Assembly (NCBI RefSeq): GCF_900231835.1
Contig: NZ_OCTN01000001.1
Location: 620,001 to 684,000 of the forward strand
Reading direction: 5' to 3'
Length of the DNA: 64,000 nt
DNA from: Pontivivens marinum
Lineage (GTDB): Bacteria; Pseudomonadota; Alphaproteobacteria; Rhodobacterales; Rhodobacteraceae
Position 1 is the stretch's first letter. Every line of letters starts with the position of its first letter. The translations under genes and the position numbers were made by a program. Below the pieces are notes generated by a model. That model saw only the letters and a list, made by a program, of their open reading frames with translations, had not been told where the DNA came from and searched no databases. This document shows positions 30,035-39,002 of this stretch, piece after piece.

Positions 30035-30867
30035 GCACCCTGCGCGTCGCTCTCACCCAGATGACCTCAACCGATGATCCGTCGCAAAACGCAGCCTATA
30101 CCACCGATGCAATACGCGCGGCGGCGGCGGATGGTGCGCAATTCATCGCCACGCCCGAGGTTACAAACTGTCTGTCGATGTCGCGCGCGCACCAGCAAAA
30201 CGTCCTGCACACGCAGGAAACGGACCCCACACTGGCCCTGATCCGCGAAACCGCGGCGCAGGCCGGTGTGACGGTACTGCTCGGCTCACTGGCACTACTG
30301 GGCGGTGCCAATGACCGCTTCTTGAACCGGTCCATCCTGATCGGACCCGATGGCGGGATCATCACCCATTACGACAAAATCCACATGTTCGATGTGGACG
30401 TGGATGCCGATACGATTTTCCGCGAATCAGAGGGATTCGCCCCCGGTGCGCAGGCCGTTACCGCGAATGCCGCAGGCACCACATTGGGGCTGAGCATTTG
30501 CTACGACATGCGGTTCCCCGCGCTATACGCCGCGCTGGCCCTTGCCGGTGCGCGCATCATCACAGCGCCCGCCGCCTTTACCGTGCCCACGGGCCGCGCC
30601 CATTGGGAGGTGCTGCTGCGGTCGCGCGCAATTGAAACCGGCAGTTACGTTCTGGCCCCTGCGCAATGCGGCACCCATCCCGGTTCGGGCCGCACGACTT
30701 GGGGCCACTCGCTGATTATCTCCCCTTGGGGCAAGATTATCGCGCAGGCCGGTGACGCCCCTTGCACAATCACCGCTGATTTGGACCTAAGCGCGGTAGA
30801 AACGGCACGTAAGGCCATTCCCGCTCTTGCCAACCGAAGGACATTCGCCGCACCTTCGCCGACATGA
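30031..30867 (+). CDS. Carbon-nitrogen hydrolase (nitrilase superfamily, Nit-like)
   Basis: A 278-residue protein with the Glu-Lys-Cys triad: E43 (ATPEV), K116 (HYDKIHMFD) and C157 (SICYDMRF). It is most like Nit1/Nit2, which hydrolyse omega-amidated dicarboxylates or deaminated glutathione; coupling to glutaredoxin (GTGA overlap) supports a deaminated-glutathione amidase role, as inference. Start GTG. Its own stop overlaps the ATG of the MarR gene, so grxC, this gene and marR form a coupled row. Confidence 0.86.
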   Translation: MSTLRVALTQMTSTDDPSQNAAYTTDAIRAAAADGAQFIATPEVTNCLSMSRAHQQNVLHTQETDPTLALIRETAAQAGVTVLLGSLALLGGANDRFLNRSILIGPDGGIITHYDKIHMFDVDVDADTIFRESEGFAPGAQAVTANAAGTTLGLSICYDMRFPALYAALALAGARIITAPAAFTVPTGRAHWEVLLRSRAIETGSYVLAPAQCGTHPGSGRTTWGHSLIISPWGKIIAQAGDAPCTITADLDLSAVETARKAIPALANRRTFAAPSPT

Positions 30868-31304
30868 CCACAACACCCTCAGACCCACTGGCAATCGCCC
30901 TGTTCAGCGAGATCGACACGCTGGAACAACTGGTGCAATCGCGCCTGCAACGCGCCTTGCCCAAGGGGATGGAGCTGAGCCAGTTTTCCGTGCTCAACCA
31001 CTTCGCCCGTCTGGGGGGCGAAAAAACGCCTGCTCAACTGGCCCGTGTGTTCCACGTCACCCGTGGCACGATGACCAATACCTTGCAAAAGCTGGAGGCA
31101 GCGGGCTGGGTCCACATTCGCCCCGACTGGGACGATGGCCGCAAAAAATGGGTCGCCATCAGCCCGGCTGGCCGTGCCGCCCGCGATTATGCGGTGCAGA
31201 GCATCACACCGGTTTTCGAGGATGTGATGGAGGGGATGGGCCGCGAACGCATCCGCACGGCCCTACCCTTCCTGCGCGATCTGCGCCAACACCTGAACAG
31301 CTAG
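30864..31304 (+). CDS. MarR family transcriptional regulator
   Basis: A 146-residue winged-helix regulator: helices and recognition helix at about 50-80 (TPAQLARVFHVTRGTMTNTL), wing WVHIRPDWDDGRKKWVAISP. Dimer helices lie at both ends. Effector unknown. Start ATG in an ATGA overlap with the nitrilase gene. Its TAG stop shares CTAG (31301-31304) with the convergent SDR gene. Target genes may be the redox genes upstream or the SDR; no operator was recognised. Confidence 0.88.
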   Translation: MTTTPSDPLAIALFSEIDTLEQLVQSRLQRALPKGMELSQFSVLNHFARLGGEKTPAQLARVFHVTRGTMTNTLQKLEAAGWVHIRPDWDDGRKKWVAISPAGRAARDYAVQSITPVFEDVMEGMGRERIRTALPFLRDLRQHLNS

Positions 31305-32035
31305 CCCCGCCCGACAAAGGGCATGTCACGCGCCATGATCGTCATGGTCTGGATATTCGTGTCCAGCGGCAGCGCGGCCATATGCGCCACAGCGCGCCCG
31401 ACATCGGCGGGGTCCATCGTCGCCTCCGCCATAATCGAGCCATCGGCCTGCGGCACACCCTGCGTCATCGGGATCGCCATATCGGTCAGCGCATTACCGA
31501 TGTCGATCTGCCCACAGGCAATGTTGAACGCCCGCCCGTCCAGGCTCAGCGATCGCGTCAGGCCGGTAATCGCATGTTTCGTCGTAGCATAGGGTGCTGA
31601 TCCGGGGCGCGGCGCATGGGCCGAAATCGAGCCATTATTGATGATCCGCCCGCCCTGCGGCTCCTGCGCCCGCATCTGGGCAAAGGCCGCCCGCGCGCAC
31701 AGAAACGATCCGGTCAGGTTTGCCCCCAACACGCCGAACCAATCCTCCAGCGAGGTTTCGTCAATCGTCCGCGTCGGCGATCCACGTCCGGCATTGTTGA
31801 ACAGCAAATCAACGCGGCCATAGGCGGCGATAATCTTGGCAAAAGCTGCCTCCACATCGGCGGGCTGTGCAATATCAGCGCTGGCGACAACCGCATCGCG
31901 CCCCTCGGCCACCTGCAATAATGGCTCCTCGCGCCGCCCGATCAGGCCCAGTGACCATCCCTCAGCAGACAGCGATTCCGCAGCGGCACGGCCCAAACCA
32001 GTGCCCGCCCCGGTGATGACGGCGACCTTGCGCAT
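31301..32035 (-). CDS. Short-chain dehydrogenase/reductase
   Basis: A 244-residue SDR: cofactor loop TGAGTGLG (8-15), NNAG-type NNAGRGS, and the catalytic YATTK motif preceded by a serine in NNGSISAH. Classical NAD(P)-dependent alcohol/ketone reductase; substrate unknown. The ATG at 32035 follows AAAGGAGCTGCC. Divergent from the ureohydrolase gene with about 93 bases between the starts, and tail-to-tail with marR on a shared CTAG. Confidence 0.85.
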   Translation of the reverse strand: MRKVAVITGAGTGLGRAAAESLSAEGWSLGLIGRREEPLLQVAEGRDAVVASADIAQPADVEAAFAKIIAAYGRVDLLFNNAGRGSPTRTIDETSLEDWFGVLGANLTGSFLCARAAFAQMRAQEPQGGRIINNGSISAHAPRPGSAPYATTKHAITGLTRSLSLDGRAFNIACGQIDIGNALTDMAIPMTQGVPQADGSIMAEATMDPADVGRAVAHMAALPLDTNIQTMTIMARDMPFVGRG

Positions 32036-32128
32036 GGCAGCTCCTTTCGATCCTCGATTTCCCGTGCCAAGGTGGCGGAGCAGGTCCGGCGCGGCAAGGG
32101 GCGAGGTCGGCAAAATGCGAGGCTACCT

Positions 32129-33103
32129 ATGTCAGACCCGTTTTTTCACCCGATCTCAGGGCAGGATCTACCCCGCTTTGCCGGTGTGCCCAGCTTTATG
32201 CGGTTGCCCCACCTAACCCCCGATGATGCCCGTCGCGCCGATGTTGAAATCGGCCTGATCGGCATTCCATGGGATGCAGGCACCACCAATCGCCCCGGCC
32301 CCCGCCATGGTCCGCGCCAGTTGCGCGATTATTCCACGATGATGCGGCGGGTGAATCCCGCCTCGAAAATCGATCCGTTCGCCCTGTGCAATTGCGCTGA
32401 TCTTGGCGATGTGAACCCCAATCCGGTGGATGTGCAGGACACCCTGACCCGCATTACGGAATTCTACGCGGATGTTGCCGCGCAGGGCATCGCGCCCATG
32501 ACGGCGGGTGGCGATCACCTCAGCTCACTACCCGTTCTGCGCGCGCTATCTTCCGCCTATGCGCAGCCGTTGGGCATGGTGCATTTCGACGCCCACACCG
32601 ACCTATACGACACCTATTTCGGCGGCTACCGCTATACCCACGGCACCCCGTTCCGTCGCGCGATTGAAGAGGGCATCCTCGACCCCAAGCGGGTCGTTCA
32701 GATCGGCATTCGCGGCCCGATGTATGATGGTGAAGATATTGAGTTCGGCCGCTCCGTCGGTGTTCGCATCATCACCATCGAGGAGTTCTTTGACCTCGGC
32801 GTCAAAGAGGTCATGCGCCAAACCCGTGAAGTCGTCGGTGATGGCCTGACATATTGCAGCTTCGACATCGACTTCATCGACCCCGCATTTGCCCCTGGCA
32901 CCGGCACGCCAGAGGTTGGCGGCCCGAACAGCTTTCAGGCACAGCAATGCGTGCGGATGCTAGAGGGATTAGACCTGATCGGCGCTGATATGGTCGAGGT
33001 ATCACCGCCCTTTGACCAATCCGGCGGCACCGCGTGGCTGGGCGTGAACATCATATTCGAGCTGATGTGCGTGTTGTCCAAGGCGATTGACGCCCGCCGT
33101 TAA
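32129..33103 (+). CDS. speB: Agmatinase / ureohydrolase family enzyme
   Basis: A 324-residue arginase-family enzyme with all metal-ligand motifs: GGDH, HFDAHTD and SFDIDFIDP, binding two Mn2+. GTGTPEVGG after the last motif is typical of the agmatinase branch, which splits agmatine to putrescine and urea. No arginine decarboxylase is near, and guanidinobutyrase or guanidine hydrolase cannot be excluded. Start ATG at 32129 with GAGG about seven bases upstream. Single gene. Confidence 0.82.
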   Translation: MSDPFFHPISGQDLPRFAGVPSFMRLPHLTPDDARRADVEIGLIGIPWDAGTTNRPGPRHGPRQLRDYSTMMRRVNPASKIDPFALCNCADLGDVNPNPVDVQDTLTRITEFYADVAAQGIAPMTAGGDHLSSLPVLRALSSAYAQPLGMVHFDAHTDLYDTYFGGYRYTHGTPFRRAIEEGILDPKRVVQIGIRGPMYDGEDIEFGRSVGVRIITIEEFFDLGVKEVMRQTREVVGDGLTYCSFDIDFIDPAFAPGTGTPEVGGPNSFQAQQCVRMLEGLDLIGADMVEVSPPFDQSGGTAWLGVNIIFELMCVLSKAIDARR

Positions 33104-33168
33104 CCCTTACTGCGTGCTGGCCCGTTGCCAGCCATATAGCAGCCGCTTCGCAGCCTTGCTTTCCGCCG

Positions 33169-33831
33169 TTAACTCTTACGGCGGGCGTTGATCCAAACGC
33201 CCGTCATAAATGCCCACGCAATGGCCAGCCCGAACCACGTCACCACATATTCCATATGTCGATTATGGTACGCCGCCGTCAGCGGCAGGGGCTGCGGTCC
33301 ACCCTCGATTGAGCTGGCGGCTACCGCAATCATCACCGGCTCCGCCTCCAGAACATCGGCCATTTCCGCGACATCGCGCGCGAACCAATAGTTGTTTTCC
33401 AGATCATTTGCCGGCGTGTCGAATGTCCGCTCATTCGGCCAATGCAGCACACCGTTCAGCGTAGCAGGGCCAATGGGGCGCGTCGCATTTTTCTGCGTCT
33501 CATCAACATAGCCGCGATCAACCAGAATGCGTCGGCCATCGGTCGTTTCAAACGGGGCAATCACGCGGAAACCGGGGCCAGAACCACGCGCTGTTGTGAT
33601 TGCGTGCAGCTCACCGCTCAGGATGGTTCCCTCAACGAATACAGGTACATATTCGTCATTTTCCTCAGTCGGAGCCAAGGGCAACGCGATAGGGGCGGCA
33701 GACATCATCCGCTCCGTCGTGTCGATCAGATCCTGCTTCCACGACAGGCGCTGCAATTGCCAAACGCCCAGCGAAATCAGGATCGCGCAACCGATAATAC
33801 CAAAGAGAAGAGGACCGAGATGGCGTTTCAT
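33169..33831 (-). CDS. SURF1 family cytochrome oxidase assembly protein
   Basis: A 220-residue inner-membrane protein with one membrane segment at each end (FGIIGCAILISLGVWQLQRL at the start, VVTWFGLAIAWAFMTGVWI at the end) and the periplasmic core with PGFRVIAPFETTDGRRILVDRGYV, the SURF1 signature. SURF1 helps deliver haem a during maturation of aa3-type oxidase subunit I. Last gene of the oxidase block; an attenuator-like hairpin separates it from ctaE. Confidence 0.93.
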   Translation of the reverse strand: MKRHLGPLLFGIIGCAILISLGVWQLQRLSWKQDLIDTTERMMSAAPIALPLAPTEENDEYVPVFVEGTILSGELHAITTARGSGPGFRVIAPFETTDGRRILVDRGYVDETQKNATRPIGPATLNGVLHWPNERTFDTPANDLENNYWFARDVAEMADVLEAEPVMIAVAASSIEGGPQPLPLTAAYHNRHMEYVVTWFGLAIAWAFMTGVWINARRKS

Positions 33832-33862
33832 GCATGCCTCACAGGGAAACCGGAAACGGAAA

Positions 33863-33889
33863 ACGCCGCGCAGTCCAGCCGCGCGGCGT
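33863..33889 (-). terminator. Hairpin with T-run between ctaE and SURF1 gene
   Basis: A 9-bp perfect GC stem (ACGCCGCGC / GCGCGGCGT) with a 9-base loop; on the minus strand it is followed by TTTTCCGTTT. Likely a terminator or attenuator lowering transcription into the SURF1 gene. Confidence 0.72.
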
Positions 33890-33912
33890 CAATTAGGTAG
33901 TCCGGAAAGGCT

Positions 33913-34719
33913 TCAGCCGCCCCAGATATAGACCGCTGCGAACAGGAACAGCCAAACAACATCAACGAAGTGCCAGTACCATGCGGCTGCCTCGAACCCG
34001 ATGTGGCGCTCGGATGTGAAGTCGCCAGCGCGGGCACGGACCAAGCAAACCAGCAGGAAGATGGTTCCGATCAGAACGTGTACGCCGTGGAAACCAGTCG
34101 CCATGAAGAAGTTCGCGCCATAGATCGAATCGGAGAAACCGAACGCCGCGTGGCTGTACTCATATGCCTGAAACACAGTGAAGACCGCGCCCAGCAGAAC
34201 CGCAATCAACAGCGCCTTTGCCATCGTCTTACGATCATTGTCGTGAACGATTGCGTGGTGCGCCCATGTTGCAGCCGAACCGGACAGCAACAAAATCAAT
34301 GTGTTGATCAGTGGCAGGTGGAATGCGTCAAATGTCTCAACGCCGACCGGGGGCCAAACACCGCCAACCGTATCAACCGAGGATGGATACAACGCGTGCT
34401 TAAAGAAGCTCCAGAACCACGCGAAGAAGAACATAACCTCGGAGGTGATGAACAGGATCACGCCATAGCGCAGACCGATCTGCACAACGGGGGTGTGGTC
34501 GCCGACCTTGGACTCAACAATAACGTCAGCCCACCAGCCATACATGACGAACAAAACAGCAGCGAAACCAATGGCAAAAACCCATGGCTGCGGCAGTGGC
34601 GAGTTCGGAGACATCCACAACACGGCCCCGAACAGCATGACGAACGCCGCGACAGCGCCCGCAAATGGCCAGTAGCTAGGCGGAAGAATGTGATAGTCGT
34701 GATTCTTGGCGTGGGCCAT
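33913..34719 (-). CDS. ctaE: Cytochrome c oxidase subunit III
   Basis: A 268-residue, seven-helix membrane protein. It starts [19 protein letters not shown], the typical alphaproteobacterial N-terminus; [21 protein letters not shown] and [16 protein letters not shown] near the end are diagnostic. Subunit III stabilises the aa3 oxidase and proton uptake. The ATG at 34719 follows GAGGGATAAA and is one base after the ctaG stop. Confidence 0.96.
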   Translation of the reverse strand: MAHAKNHDYHILPPSYWPFAGAVAAFVMLFGAVLWMSPNSPLPQPWVFAIGFAAVLFVMYGWWADVIVESKVGDHTPVVQIGLRYGVILFITSEVMFFFAWFWSFFKHALYPSSVDTVGGVWPPVGVETFDAFHLPLINTLILLLSGSAATWAHHAIVHDNDRKTMAKALLIAVLLGAVFTVFQAYEYSHAAFGFSDSIYGANFFMATGFHGVHVLIGTIFLLVCLVRARAGDFTSERHIGFEAAAWYWHFVDVVWLFLFAAVYIWGG

Positions 34720-34720
34720 T

Positions 34721-35290
34721 TTATCCCTCTTCGTCGGCAGGCTGTGCGGGGGCGAGGCTAACCTCATCCACCGGAATATCGATTTCATAGAACGTATAGG
34801 ACAACGTGATCTCCTGCACAAACTTCGCTTCGCTATCAGTCAGGATTTCAGGGTCCACGTAGAAAGTCACGGGCATCTGAACGGTCTGACCGGGCTGAAG
34901 CACCTGTTCGGTAAAGCAGAAGCAGTCGATCTTGGTAAAGTATCCACCGGCGGAATAGGGCGTCACGTTATAGGACGCCTGCCCCGCGATCACACGATCC
35001 GTCGGATTATGCGCCTCGTAAAAGGCCAAACCTGTCTGGCCGATCGGCAAATCCATCACGCGAACATCAGGCGCAGTGAACTCCCACGCCATGTCGCGGC
35101 TTTTGGAAGCATCGAATCGCACCGAAATAGTCTGCTCCAGCACACGCTCGGAGCCTGCGCCCTCAGCCGTGGTGCCGCCATATCCGGTGACGCGGCAGAA
35201 CAGATCGTATAGTGGCACGGCGGCGAAGCTCATCCCGACCATTAATACGACGAGGCCCAGCAGGCCAAAGGCTGTCTTGCGCGGGGTCAT
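34721..35290 (-). CDS. ctaG: Cytochrome oxidase copper chaperone CtaG/Cox11
   Basis: A 189-residue protein with one N-terminal membrane helix ([21 protein letters not shown]) followed by [12 protein letters not shown] and the periplasmic copper-binding CFCFTEQ motif. It inserts CuB into oxidase subunit I. Its ATG overlaps the stop of the preceding small gene (ATGA), and it runs directly into ctaE. Confidence 0.96.
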   Translation of the reverse strand: MTPRKTAFGLLGLVVLMVGMSFAAVPLYDLFCRVTGYGGTTAEGAGSERVLEQTISVRFDASKSRDMAWEFTAPDVRVMDLPIGQTGLAFYEAHNPTDRVIAGQASYNVTPYSAGGYFTKIDCFCFTEQVLQPGQTVQMPVTFYVDPEILTDSEAKFVQEITLSYTFYEIDIPVDEVSLAPAQPADEEG

Positions 35291-35481
35291 TCGCTGACCT
35301 GCGGCAGGATAGAGGGACGGATCGCGTGGTCGAATGCCTCCATGCTGGCGCCGTTTTGCATCTTTACGATGGTCACAGCGAAAATCAGCGTCACGAAGGC
35401 CAGCAAAATCAGCAATACCGCGACGTTGCGCCCCTTACGACGGGCGTAAATCTCGTGGGTCGCAGTCTGGTCGATAGACAT
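35287..35481 (-). CDS. Small oxidase-associated membrane protein
   Basis: A 64-residue single-pass membrane protein: basic N-terminus YARRKGRN, then VAVLLILLAFVTLIFAVTIVK, then a short tail. Small proteins of this kind lie between ctaB and ctaG in many alphaproteobacteria (CoxF-like). Its role may be in oxidase assembly. Coupled to ctaG by an ATGA overlap, 12 bases after ctaB. Its length and simple sequence prevent a firmer call. Confidence 0.82.
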   Translation of the reverse strand: MSIDQTATHEIYARRKGRNVAVLLILLAFVTLIFAVTIVKMQNGASMEAFDHAIRPSILPQVSE

Positions 35482-35493
35482 AGAGCGCTCTCC

Positions 35494-36453
35494 TCAGAAT
35501 AGAACCGGCCACGCGGACCAGCTAAGGTCCAGTGCGCGCAGGATAATCTCGATCCCTAGCGCGATGAACAATGCAAATAGATACCCGATGGATTCGAGGA
35601 AGACGCGCAGTTCGGTCTTGAACTTATCAGCCGTTGCCGATGCCTCATCCCGTTTCCAGATCGCATATGCACCCCAGACGAAGCGTGCATTATAGGCCAA
35701 GGCCACCGTGAAATAGACGGGTCCACCGATGGGGGTAAAGGCCAGCACGATCGCCACCGGGAACAGTAGCAAGGTGTAGATCAAAATCTGGTTTCGCGTC
35801 GCACGATCCCCCGCCACGACGGGCAGCATAGGAACGCCTGCCTTGACGTAATCCTCATTCCGGAAAATCGCCAGCGCCCAGAAATGCGGTGGGGTCCACA
35901 GGAAGATCAACGCGAACATCAGCACTGATTCCAGACTGATTCCACCGGTCGCCACAGCCCACCCGATCATCGGGGGGAACGCACCGGCAGCACCGCCGAT
36001 CACGATATTCTGCGGCGTCGAGCGCTTCAGCCACATCGAATAGATGACGACGTAAAAGAAGATGGTGAATGCTAGGAAAGCTGCGGCGAAGATATTGCCG
36101 AAAATGCTCAGCATCAGCACGGACATGATCGACAAAGTCAGACCGATGGCCAGCGCCTCACCCGGCTCCACTGCACCGGATGGCAGGGGGCGGTTCACTG
36201 TCCGCTTCATCACGGCGTCGATATCCGCGTCCCACCACATGTTCAGCGCGCCGGACGCGCCAGCACCGATAGCGATGCACAGGATTGTTGCGAATGCGAT
36301 AATCGGATGCACGCCGTTAGGGGCGGCAAACATGCCGATTGCGGCAGTCAGAACAACCAGCGACATCACGCGCGGCTTCATCAAGGCGAAGTAATCCTTC
36401 ACCTGCGCCTCGGCTGGTCCGACCTTTTCAACATCAATCGTCATATCGGTCAT
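35494..36453 (-). CDS. ctaB: Protohaem IX farnesyltransferase
   Basis: A 319-residue UbiA-type prenyltransferase that makes haem O from protohaem. The Asp-rich motif NMWWDADIDAVMKRT and the second one near DLSW/YNARFVWG, plus about nine membrane helices starting VMSLVVLTAAIGMFA, identify it. Haem O is the precursor of haem A of the aa3 oxidase. Start ATG at 36453, with an alternative ATG three codons on. A stem-loop with TTTT separates it from ctaC. Confidence 0.96.
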   Translation of the reverse strand: MTDMTIDVEKVGPAEAQVKDYFALMKPRVMSLVVLTAAIGMFAAPNGVHPIIAFATILCIAIGAGASGALNMWWDADIDAVMKRTVNRPLPSGAVEPGEALAIGLTLSIMSVLMLSIFGNIFAAAFLAFTIFFYVVIYSMWLKRSTPQNIVIGGAAGAFPPMIGWAVATGGISLESVLMFALIFLWTPPHFWALAIFRNEDYVKAGVPMLPVVAGDRATRNQILIYTLLLFPVAIVLAFTPIGGPVYFTVALAYNARFVWGAYAIWKRDEASATADKFKTELRVFLESIGYLFALFIALGIEIILRALDLSWSAWPVLF

Positions 36454-36495
36454 CGCAAATCATCCGCAGTCAATCTGAGCGTAGTCGTAAAACAC

Positions 36496-36524
36496 CACAG
36501 GACCGGACAGCGTCCGGCCCTGTG
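36496..36524 (-). terminator. Stem-loop between ctaC and ctaB
   Basis: CACAGG-A-CCGGAC / GTCCGG-C-CCTGTG: a 12-pair stem with one internal mismatch and a 3-base loop, followed on the minus strand by GTGTTTTACG. Probably an attenuator that keeps the subunit level above that of the assembly enzymes. Confidence 0.65.
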
Positions 36525-36541
36525 AAAGAAACCGGTTAGGC

Positions 36542-37405
36542 TTACTCGGCTGCTGCAACTTGCGTCACAGGTGCACCGCCATCTGCATACCGCTCAACTG
36601 CGGCAGCAAGCCATGCGTCATATTCGTCCTGTGGGACAGCCTTGACCGTGATCGGCATGTAGGTGTGCGAAATACCGCACAGCTCGGAACACTGACCGAA
36701 ATAGATGCCTGGCTCGTCAACGCGGAACCATGTCTCGTTCAAACGGCCCGGAACAGCATCGATATGCACGCCAAAGGCCGGGATTTTCCACGAGTGGATC
36801 ACGTCCGCAGCAGTGGTTTGCAGCTTAACAACCGCACCAACGGGCACAACAACGGCTGTGTCGGTGGCCAGCAGGTATGTTTCAGGTCCGTATCCGTATT
36901 CGGCCAGATCTTCCTCAGCCAGCATGTAGCTTTCGAAGTAAACGCCGCTATCGGGATATTCATGGCCCCAATACCACTGGTATCCGGTCGCCTTGATCGT
37001 GACATCGGCCTCTGGCACCTCAAGCTGATCGAACAGTTTGGGCAGCGAGAATGCGCCGATAATGACCAGAATGACGACTGGCACGATGGTCCATGCAATC
37101 TCAACCGTGGTGTTATGGGTAAAGCGTGCGGCCTCATGCCCCTTGCTTGCGCGGAACTTGATCGCGACCACGACCAAAAGCGCCGTTACGAACAGCACGA
37201 TCAACGTGATGATCACCAACAGCATGTTGTCGAGGAAGTGAATGTCGTGGGCAACGCTGGTCGAAGCAGGCTGGAAAGCTATACCACCCGGCTGTGGGAT
37301 GCCGATGACGGGAAGGTCGCTGGTCAGCGCCTCCTCCTGAGCATAGGCGGAACCGCCAGCAAGAAAGCCAAAGAAGGCTGCCGAAAGGGTCTTGGCAAAT
37401 CGCAT
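36542..37405 (-). CDS. ctaC: Cytochrome c oxidase subunit II
   Basis: A 287-residue protein with a signal peptide (AYAQEE), two membrane helices (LLVIITLIVLFVTALLVVVAI and TIVPVVILVIIGAFSLP) and a periplasmic cupredoxin domain holding the CuA site (CSELCGISHTYMPI, with an upstream histidine in VIHSWKIPAFG). It accepts electrons from cytochrome c. Start ATG at 37405 with GGGA upstream; a longer frame reaches 37438. First gene of the oxidase block; divergent from tldD with 172 bases between. Confidence 0.96.
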   Translation of the reverse strand: MRFAKTLSAAFFGFLAGGSAYAQEEALTSDLPVIGIPQPGGIAFQPASTSVAHDIHFLDNMLLVIITLIVLFVTALLVVVAIKFRASKGHEAARFTHNTTVEIAWTIVPVVILVIIGAFSLPKLFDQLEVPEADVTIKATGYQWYWGHEYPDSGVYFESYMLAEEDLAEYGYGPETYLLATDTAVVVPVGAVVKLQTTAADVIHSWKIPAFGVHIDAVPGRLNETWFRVDEPGIYFGQCSELCGISHTYMPITVKAVPQDEYDAWLAAAVERYADGGAPVTQVAAAE

Positions 37406-37577
37406 GTGTCGAATCCCGGATCGTCGTCTTGCAACCACGAGCGTCAGGGCATCGCCACTGAAACGGCGCGGTCAATTGATTGCTGCTTAAAACCACACTA
37501 GGTCCGTTAGGACAAGGCAGGAGTATGCAGCATCCTGTCGCAGATGACATCATAGCATCCCAACGAACGGAGCCACA

Positions 37578-39002
37578 ATGACCGAACAAACAGCACCGTT
37601 TCGCCCCTTCAGCACCGATCTGGACCCTGAAACCTCGCTTGCGACGCTTCGCGCGGCCCTTTCGGGTGCCGATGATGGCGAACTTTTTCTGGAGCGGCGG
37701 CGCTCGGAAGCACTGGTTCTAGACGATCAGCGCATCAAAACCGCGAATTACACCGCGTCCGAGGGGTTCGGCCTGCGCGCTGTTCATGGTGAAATGGCCG
37801 GATATGCCCACGCAACCACGTTGGATGAGGCCGCATTGTTGCGCGCCAGCGAAACCGTTCGGCTGGCTATTCGGGATGGCGGCGGCACGGTTGCCCCTGA
37901 TCCTGCACGCACGAATACACGCCTATATGCGGATATTGATCCGACTGCGGATGCTGAATTTGCAGTGAAAATCGATGTCCTCAAGGAAATCGACGATTAT
38001 CTGCGCAGCCGCGATGCGCGGGTTGTTCAGGTCAGCGCGTCTATGGCGGCAAGTTTTCAGGAGGTCGAGATTTTGCGGGCCTCTGGCGCACGATTTGTCG
38101 ATGCGCGCCCGATGGCGCGGCTGAATATCTCGGTCATTGTGGAGCGCGACGGCCGCCGCGAATCAGCAGCGGCAGGTGGCGGCGGGCGGTTCGGTTTGGC
38201 CGGATTGCTGGACGCATCGCATTGGAAACCCGTGGCGGATGAGGCGCTGCGCGTCGCGCTGGTCAATCTGGACGCGATCCCCGCCCCCGCAGGCATGATG
38301 GACATTGTGCTTGGCCCGGGCTGGCCCGGAATTCTGCTGCATGAGGCCGTCGGCCATGGGCTGGAGGGTGATTTCAACCGCAAGAAAACCTCCGCCTTTG
38401 CTGGGCTAATGGGGCAGCAGGTCGCATCAAAGGGTGTCACGGTCATCGATGACGGCACGATTCCTGATCGTCGCGGCTCGATCACTTTTGATGATGAGGG
38501 CACGCCCTCGGCCCGCAACGTGTTGATCGAGGATGGCGTGCTGGTCGGCTATATGCAGGATCGCCAGAATGCGCGCCTGATGGGGGTCGAACCCACTGGC
38601 AATGGCCGCCGTCAGGGGTTCGAGCATGCGCCAATGCCCCGCATGACCAACACCTATATGCTGGGCGGTGAGACAACACCGCAGGACATCCTCGCCGGCC
38701 TAAAGGATGGAATCTACGCTGTCGGCTTTGGCGGCGGGCAGGTTGATATCACCAATGGCAAATTCGTCTTCTCATGCACCGAGGCGTACAAGGTCGAGAA
38801 CGGCAAGGTCGGCGCACCGGTTAAGGGTGCAACCCTGATTGGTGACGGTGCAACCGCGCTGAAGCATATCCGCGCGATTGGCAACGACATGTCCCTCGAT
38901 CCCGGCATGGGCAATTGCGGCAAGGCAGGACAGTGGGTGCCGGTTGGCGTCGGCCAGCCGACCCTGATGATCGGCGGGCTGACAATCGGCGGCAGCGCCT
39001 AG
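37578..39002 (+). CDS. tldD: Metalloprotease TldD
   Basis: A 474-residue TldD with the HExxxH zinc motif (HEAVGHGLEGD). TldD/TldE(PmbA) heterodimers cleave unfolded peptides inside a cavity; they mature microcin B17 and degrade CcdA antitoxin. The partner pmbA lies 14 kb away at 53041-54384, so both subunits are in the window but not in one operon. ATG follows CGGAGCCACA. Its TAG shares CTAG with the convergent reductase gene. Confidence 0.95.
   Translation: MTEQTAPFRPFSTDLDPETSLATLRAALSGADDGELFLERRRSEALVLDDQRIKTANYTASEGFGLRAVHGEMAGYAHATTLDEAALLRASETVRLAIRDGGGTVAPDPARTNTRLYADIDPTADAEFAVKIDVLKEIDDYLRSRDARVVQVSASMAASFQEVEILRASGARFVDARPMARLNISVIVERDGRRESAAAGGGGRFGLAGLLDASHWKPVADEALRVALVNLDAIPAPAGMMDIVLGPGWPGILLHEAVGHGLEGDFNRKKTSAFAGLMGQQVASKGVTVIDDGTIPDRRGSITFDDEGTPSARNVLIEDGVLVGYMQDRQNARLMGVEPTGNGRRQGFEHAPMPRMTNTYMLGGETTPQDILAGLKDGIYAVGFGGGQVDITNGKFVFSCTEAYKVENGKVGAPVKGATLIGDGATALKHIRAIGNDMSLDPGMGNCGKAGQWVPVGVGQPTLMIGGLTIGGSA

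Noticed and set aside
33104-33168. CCGTTAACCCTTA / CCGTTAACTCTTA repeat between the ureohydrolase and SURF1 genes
   Set aside because: Short similar strings come from two ARR-type C-termini and stop codons; no further copies seen.
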